From: NCEH01 sp043195125
Lineage (GTDB): Bacteria; Pseudomonadota; Alphaproteobacteria; Rhizobiales; Xanthobacteraceae
DNA length: 64,000 bases
NCBI RefSeq assembly: GCF_043195125.1
Contig: NZ_JBAFWR010000008.1
Strand: one strand, 5' to 3'
The notes under the pieces are model-generated. The model was not told the DNA's origin. It saw only the letters and a list, made by a program, of their open reading frames with translations, and made no database searches. Below, in pieces: positions 61,651 to 64,000 of the stretch. Numbering within the stretch: position 1 is the stretch's first letter; every line of letters starts with the position of its first letter. A program made the position numbers and the translations under genes.

Positions 61651-62385
61651 TCAGCCTCGCATGGCCTCTTCGGCCCGCACTTCGTCCACGAGATATTGCG
61701 CCCAAAGCGCCTTGTCGCCCATCTGTTCGATGAAAGCGCGATGGACCGCGTGTTCCTCCTGCGTAAGGCGAGGGGCGAGGGGAACCGGCCGCATGCGCGC
61801 GGCGATCACGGTTTCCGCCATCAGGCGCGGCGCGGCGCCGCCGGTCTCTTCCACGAGCCCGACCAGCATCGCCTGCCGGCCGCCCAGCAATTCGCTATAA
61901 ACTTCCGCCAGCAGCTCGGCATCCAGCAAGGCGCCATGCTTCACGCGGCGCGAGCTGTCGATGCCGTACCGGTTCATCAGCACGTCGAGGCTGTTCTGCG
62001 CGCCGGGATGCTTGCGCCGCGCCAAGGCGAGCGTATCCACCACGCGGTCGCGCGCGATGACGGGGCGGCCGGCGCGGGTGAGTTCCGCATTCAGAAAGCC
62101 GATGTCAAACGCCGCGTTGTGGATCACCAAAGTGTCGTCGGCGATGAAATCGAGAAAGGCGTCCGCCACCTCGGCGAATTTCGGCTTGTCGGAAAGAAAC
62201 TCGGCGGACAGGCCGTGGACGTTGAACGCCTCCACCGGCATGTCCCGTTCCGGGTTGATATAAACGTGATAGACCGTGCCAGTGAGGATGCGGTTGACCA
62301 TTTCCACGCAGCCGATTTCAACCAGCCGGTCGTCCTTATTGGCGTCGAGGCCGGTGGTTTCGGTGTCGAGGACGATTTCCCGCAT
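61651..62385 (-). CDS. dnaQ: DNA polymerase III epsilon subunit (proofreading exonuclease)
   Basis: 244 aa. The exonuclease sites: ExoI DTETTGLD, ExoII VIHNAAFDIGFLN, ExoIII in KHGALLDAELLAEVY (His-x4-Asp). It proofreads the replicative polymerase. It follows coaE by 12 bases, in the order aroE-coaE-dnaQ typical of this group. The C-terminal 60 residues (ARMRPVPLAPRLTQEEHAVH) probably bind the alpha subunit. Confidence 0.95.
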   Translation of the reverse strand: MREIVLDTETTGLDANKDDRLVEIGCVEMVNRILTGTVYHVYINPERDMPVEAFNVHGLSAEFLSDKPKFAEVADAFLDFIADDTLVIHNAAFDIGFLNAELTRAGRPVIARDRVVDTLALARRKHPGAQNSLDVLMNRYGIDSSRRVKHGALLDAELLAEVYSELLGGRQAMLVGLVEETGGAAPRLMAETVIAARMRPVPLAPRLTQEEHAVHRAFIEQMGDKALWAQYLVDEVRAEEAMRG

Positions 62386-62397
62386 GGTCTTTTCCGC

Positions 62398-63006
62398 TCA
62401 CTTCCCCGCCTGAGGCCGCCGGCCCGGCCCGCTCAGCGCGCGCACGATGCCGCGCACCTGATGGCCGGCGCTCTCGAACCCACGCCCCGTATCGATCAGG
62501 AAATGGGCCCGGGCGCGCTTCTGCGAATCAGGCATCTGCTTGGCCAGGATGGTGGCAAAACGCTCCGGCGTCATGCCGGGGCGTTCCAGCACCCGCGCTT
62601 CCTGCACATCTTCCGGTGCGCTCACCACCGCCACCGCATCGACGCGCTTTTCGCCGCCGGTCTCGAACAGCAAGGGGATATCGAGCACCACGAGCCGCGC
62701 ACCCGCCGCCCGCGCCCGGTCGAGGAAGGCAATCTCCTGCCCTCGCACGAGGGGATGAACGATGGATTCCAGCCGCTTCATCGCCTCTGCGTCGCCGAGC
62801 ACGCGGGCGGAGAGGGAGGGACGGTCGATGGCGCCGTCCTTCGTCACGCCGGGAAAGGTGGCCTCCACCGGCGCGACGGCGTCCCCGCGATAGAGCGCAT
62901 GCACGGCCGCGTCGGCGTCATACACCGGCACGCCTTCCGCCCGGAACAAGCCGGCGGTGGCGGATTTTCCCATGCCGATGGAGCCGGTGAGGCCGAGAAT
63001 CCACAT
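62398..63006 (-). CDS. coaE: Dephospho-CoA kinase
   Basis: 202 aa. P-loop LTGSIGMGKSATAGLF at the start, VYDADAAVHALYRG, and RVLGDAEAMKRLESIVHPLV; catalytic segment in DIPLLFETGGE. It makes CoA from dephospho-CoA. Four bases downstream of aroE; same direction as dnaQ. Standard length. Confidence 0.95.
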   Translation of the reverse strand: MWILGLTGSIGMGKSATAGLFRAEGVPVYDADAAVHALYRGDAVAPVEATFPGVTKDGAIDRPSLSARVLGDAEAMKRLESIVHPLVRGQEIAFLDRARAAGARLVVLDIPLLFETGGEKRVDAVAVVSAPEDVQEARVLERPGMTPERFATILAKQMPDSQKRARAHFLIDTGRGFESAGHQVRGIVRALSGPGRRPQAGK

Positions 63007-63009
63007 GGA

Positions 63010-63858
63010 TCAGGCCTCCAGCTGGCCCTTGGCGCGCAAGTCGGCGACGATCAGCTCGCGCAGCGGCGCATCAACCTCCGGCCGCACGCCGAACCAGCGC
63101 TCAAAGCCCGGCACGCCCTGGTGCAGCAGCATACCGAGCCCGTCCACGATGCGATGTCCGCGCGCCCGTGCGGCCTTCAGCAAGGGCGTCTCCAGCGGCA
63201 CATAGACCGCGTCCGTCACCACCGCATCGGCTTTCAGGGGCGAAAAATCGAGGTCGAGCGGCGGGTGTCCCTTCATGCCGAGCGAGGTGGTGTTCACCAG
63301 CAAAGCCGCATCCGCCAGTGGCGCGGCGATCTCGCCGAGGCCGATCGGCACCACGCGCGACCCGAACTGCTCCGCCAGCGCCTGCGCGCGCTCCAACGTG
63401 CGGTTGGCAAGCCAGAGCTTCTCCACGCCGCGCGACAAAAGCCCATGGACGATGGCCCGCGAGGCACCGCCCGCACCGAGCACCAGCACCGGCCCGCCGG
63501 CCGCGTCCCAGCCCGGCGCGCCGGCATCGAGATTGGCCAAGAACCCGTAAACGTCAGTATTGCCGCCGTGGAGACGCCTGTCCTCGAACCACAGCGTGTT
63601 CACCGCCCCGAGCGCGCGGGCGGTCTCATCCGCCTCGGCCACGGCACGAAACGCGATTTCCTTGTTCGGCGCGGTCACATTGCCGCCGGCATAACCGCGC
63701 GCGGCGAAGTTCGCGTAGAAGGCCGCGGCTTCCTCCGGTGGGACATCCTCGCGGCCATAGGTGCCGGAGAGTCCGTGCTTTTCCAGCCAATAGCCATGCA
63801 GCATGGGCGAGCGGGAATAGGCCACGGGATGGCCGCTGATGCACAATTTCACGCTCAC
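63010..63858 (-). CDS. aroE: Shikimate dehydrogenase
   Basis: 282 aa, GTG start overlapping the maf stop (GTGA). Substrate-binding segment GHPVAYSRSPMLHGYWLE, catalytic Lys in NVTAPNKEIAF, NTD motif in GGNTDVYGF, and NADP site LVLGAGGASRAIVHGLL. It catalyses the reversible NADPH reduction of 3-dehydroshikimate. Part of the maf-aroE-coaE-dnaQ operon. Confidence 0.95.
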   Translation of the reverse strand: MSVKLCISGHPVAYSRSPMLHGYWLEKHGLSGTYGREDVPPEEAAAFYANFAARGYAGGNVTAPNKEIAFRAVAEADETARALGAVNTLWFEDRRLHGGNTDVYGFLANLDAGAPGWDAAGGPVLVLGAGGASRAIVHGLLSRGVEKLWLANRTLERAQALAEQFGSRVVPIGLGEIAAPLADAALLVNTTSLGMKGHPPLDLDFSPLKADAVVTDAVYVPLETPLLKAARARGHRIVDGLGMLLHQGVPGFERWFGVRPEVDAPLRELIVADLRAKGQLEA

Positions 63859-64000
63859 AACAGCACGCCCTCATCCCGCAGAAATCCCAGCAGCGGCAAC
63901 AGCGGCAGGCCGAGAATGGTGAAATGATCGCCCTCGATGGCCGCGAACAGGTTCACGCCCAGCCCTTCCAGCTGATAGCCGCCAACGCTGGTGAGCACGG
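63855..64000 (-). CDS. maf: Maf family nucleotide pyrophosphatase (C-terminal part only)
   Basis: 48 codons up to the stop at 63855; the gene begins outside the window. The tail reads VLTSVGGYQLEGLGVNLFAA, EGDHFTILGLPLLPLLGFLR, which matches the Maf C-terminus. Maf proteins hydrolyse non-canonical nucleotides and affect cell division. The stop overlaps the aroE start. Confidence 0.9.
   Translation of the reverse strand, partial: VLTSVGGYQLEGLGVNLFAAIEGDHFTILGLPLLPLLGFLRDEGVLL

Overview
The window is GC-rich, densely coded chromosomal DNA. It most resembles an alphaproteobacterium of the order Hyphomicrobiales, and a Xanthobacteraceae-like organism is my best guess. This is inferred from the gene set: cbb3 oxidase operon, RegBA redox pair, methylsuccinyl-CoA dehydrogenase, FzlA, MmcB, and the secB/dnaQ/coaE/aroE/maf block. 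A perfect parS-like palindrome at 52862-52883 and that block, which often lies near the origin in alphaproteobacteria, suggest an origin-proximal location. I saw no tRNA, rRNA, CRISPR array, insertion sequence or prophage gene.

Layout. 1-2181: the 3' part of a GH18 chitinase-like gene whose catalytic domain is flanked by two copies of one unnamed module. 2366-10819: a guanidine-I (ykkC) riboswitch followed by a complete-looking guanidine uptake and carboxylation operon (ABC transporter, two DUF1989 proteins, a 1180-aa biotin carboxylase), ending in a stand-alone allophanate hydrolase C-terminal domain without the amidase half. 10865-16910: a sugar-acid catabolic operon (LacI regulator, polar-amino-acid-type ABC transporter, DgoK, DgoA) with related palindromes before the regulator and before the binding-protein gene. 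16921-20074: a GGDEF-EAL protein and an SDR dehydrogenase. 20139-29406: ccoNOQP-ccoGHIS plus an MFS gene carrying the CcoA copper-importer motifs, all reading leftward from a FixK/FNR box. 29464-33252: a TetR-controlled ABC-2 exporter operon.

33361-36626: HD-GYP protein, a cysteine-rich repeat protein with an OmpA-like protein, and a PhaJ-type hydratase. 36652-41364: cob(I)alamin adenosyltransferase, a HIG1-like small protein, TspO, an MHS-type transporter and methylsuccinyl-CoA dehydrogenase. 41496-44464: FUSC and YihY membrane proteins, MmcB and a DUF4174 protein. 44619-48104: RegA, RegB and intracellular PHB depolymerase. 48243-52677: YgjP-like metallopeptidase, DoxX, AbrB-type permease, aminotransferase and RutE-like nitroreductase. 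52678-60917: parS, GmhB-like phosphatase, GlcG-like protein, Usp, a four-domain HATPase-REC-PP2C-HPt regulator, an SDR, QueG, FzlA, UppP and SDHAF4. 61050-64000: secB on the plus strand, then dnaQ, coaE, aroE and the end of maf on the minus strand.

How the genes fit together. Nitrogen scavenging from guanidine, micro-oxic respiration with its copper supply and redox sensing (cbb3, CcoA/CcoI, RegBA, FixK box), and PHB/C4 carbon metabolism (PhaJ, PhaZ, Mcd, a B12 adenosyltransferase) are the recurring themes. Start codons were re-chosen from Shine-Dalgarno sites and overlaps where the longest open frame was implausible.
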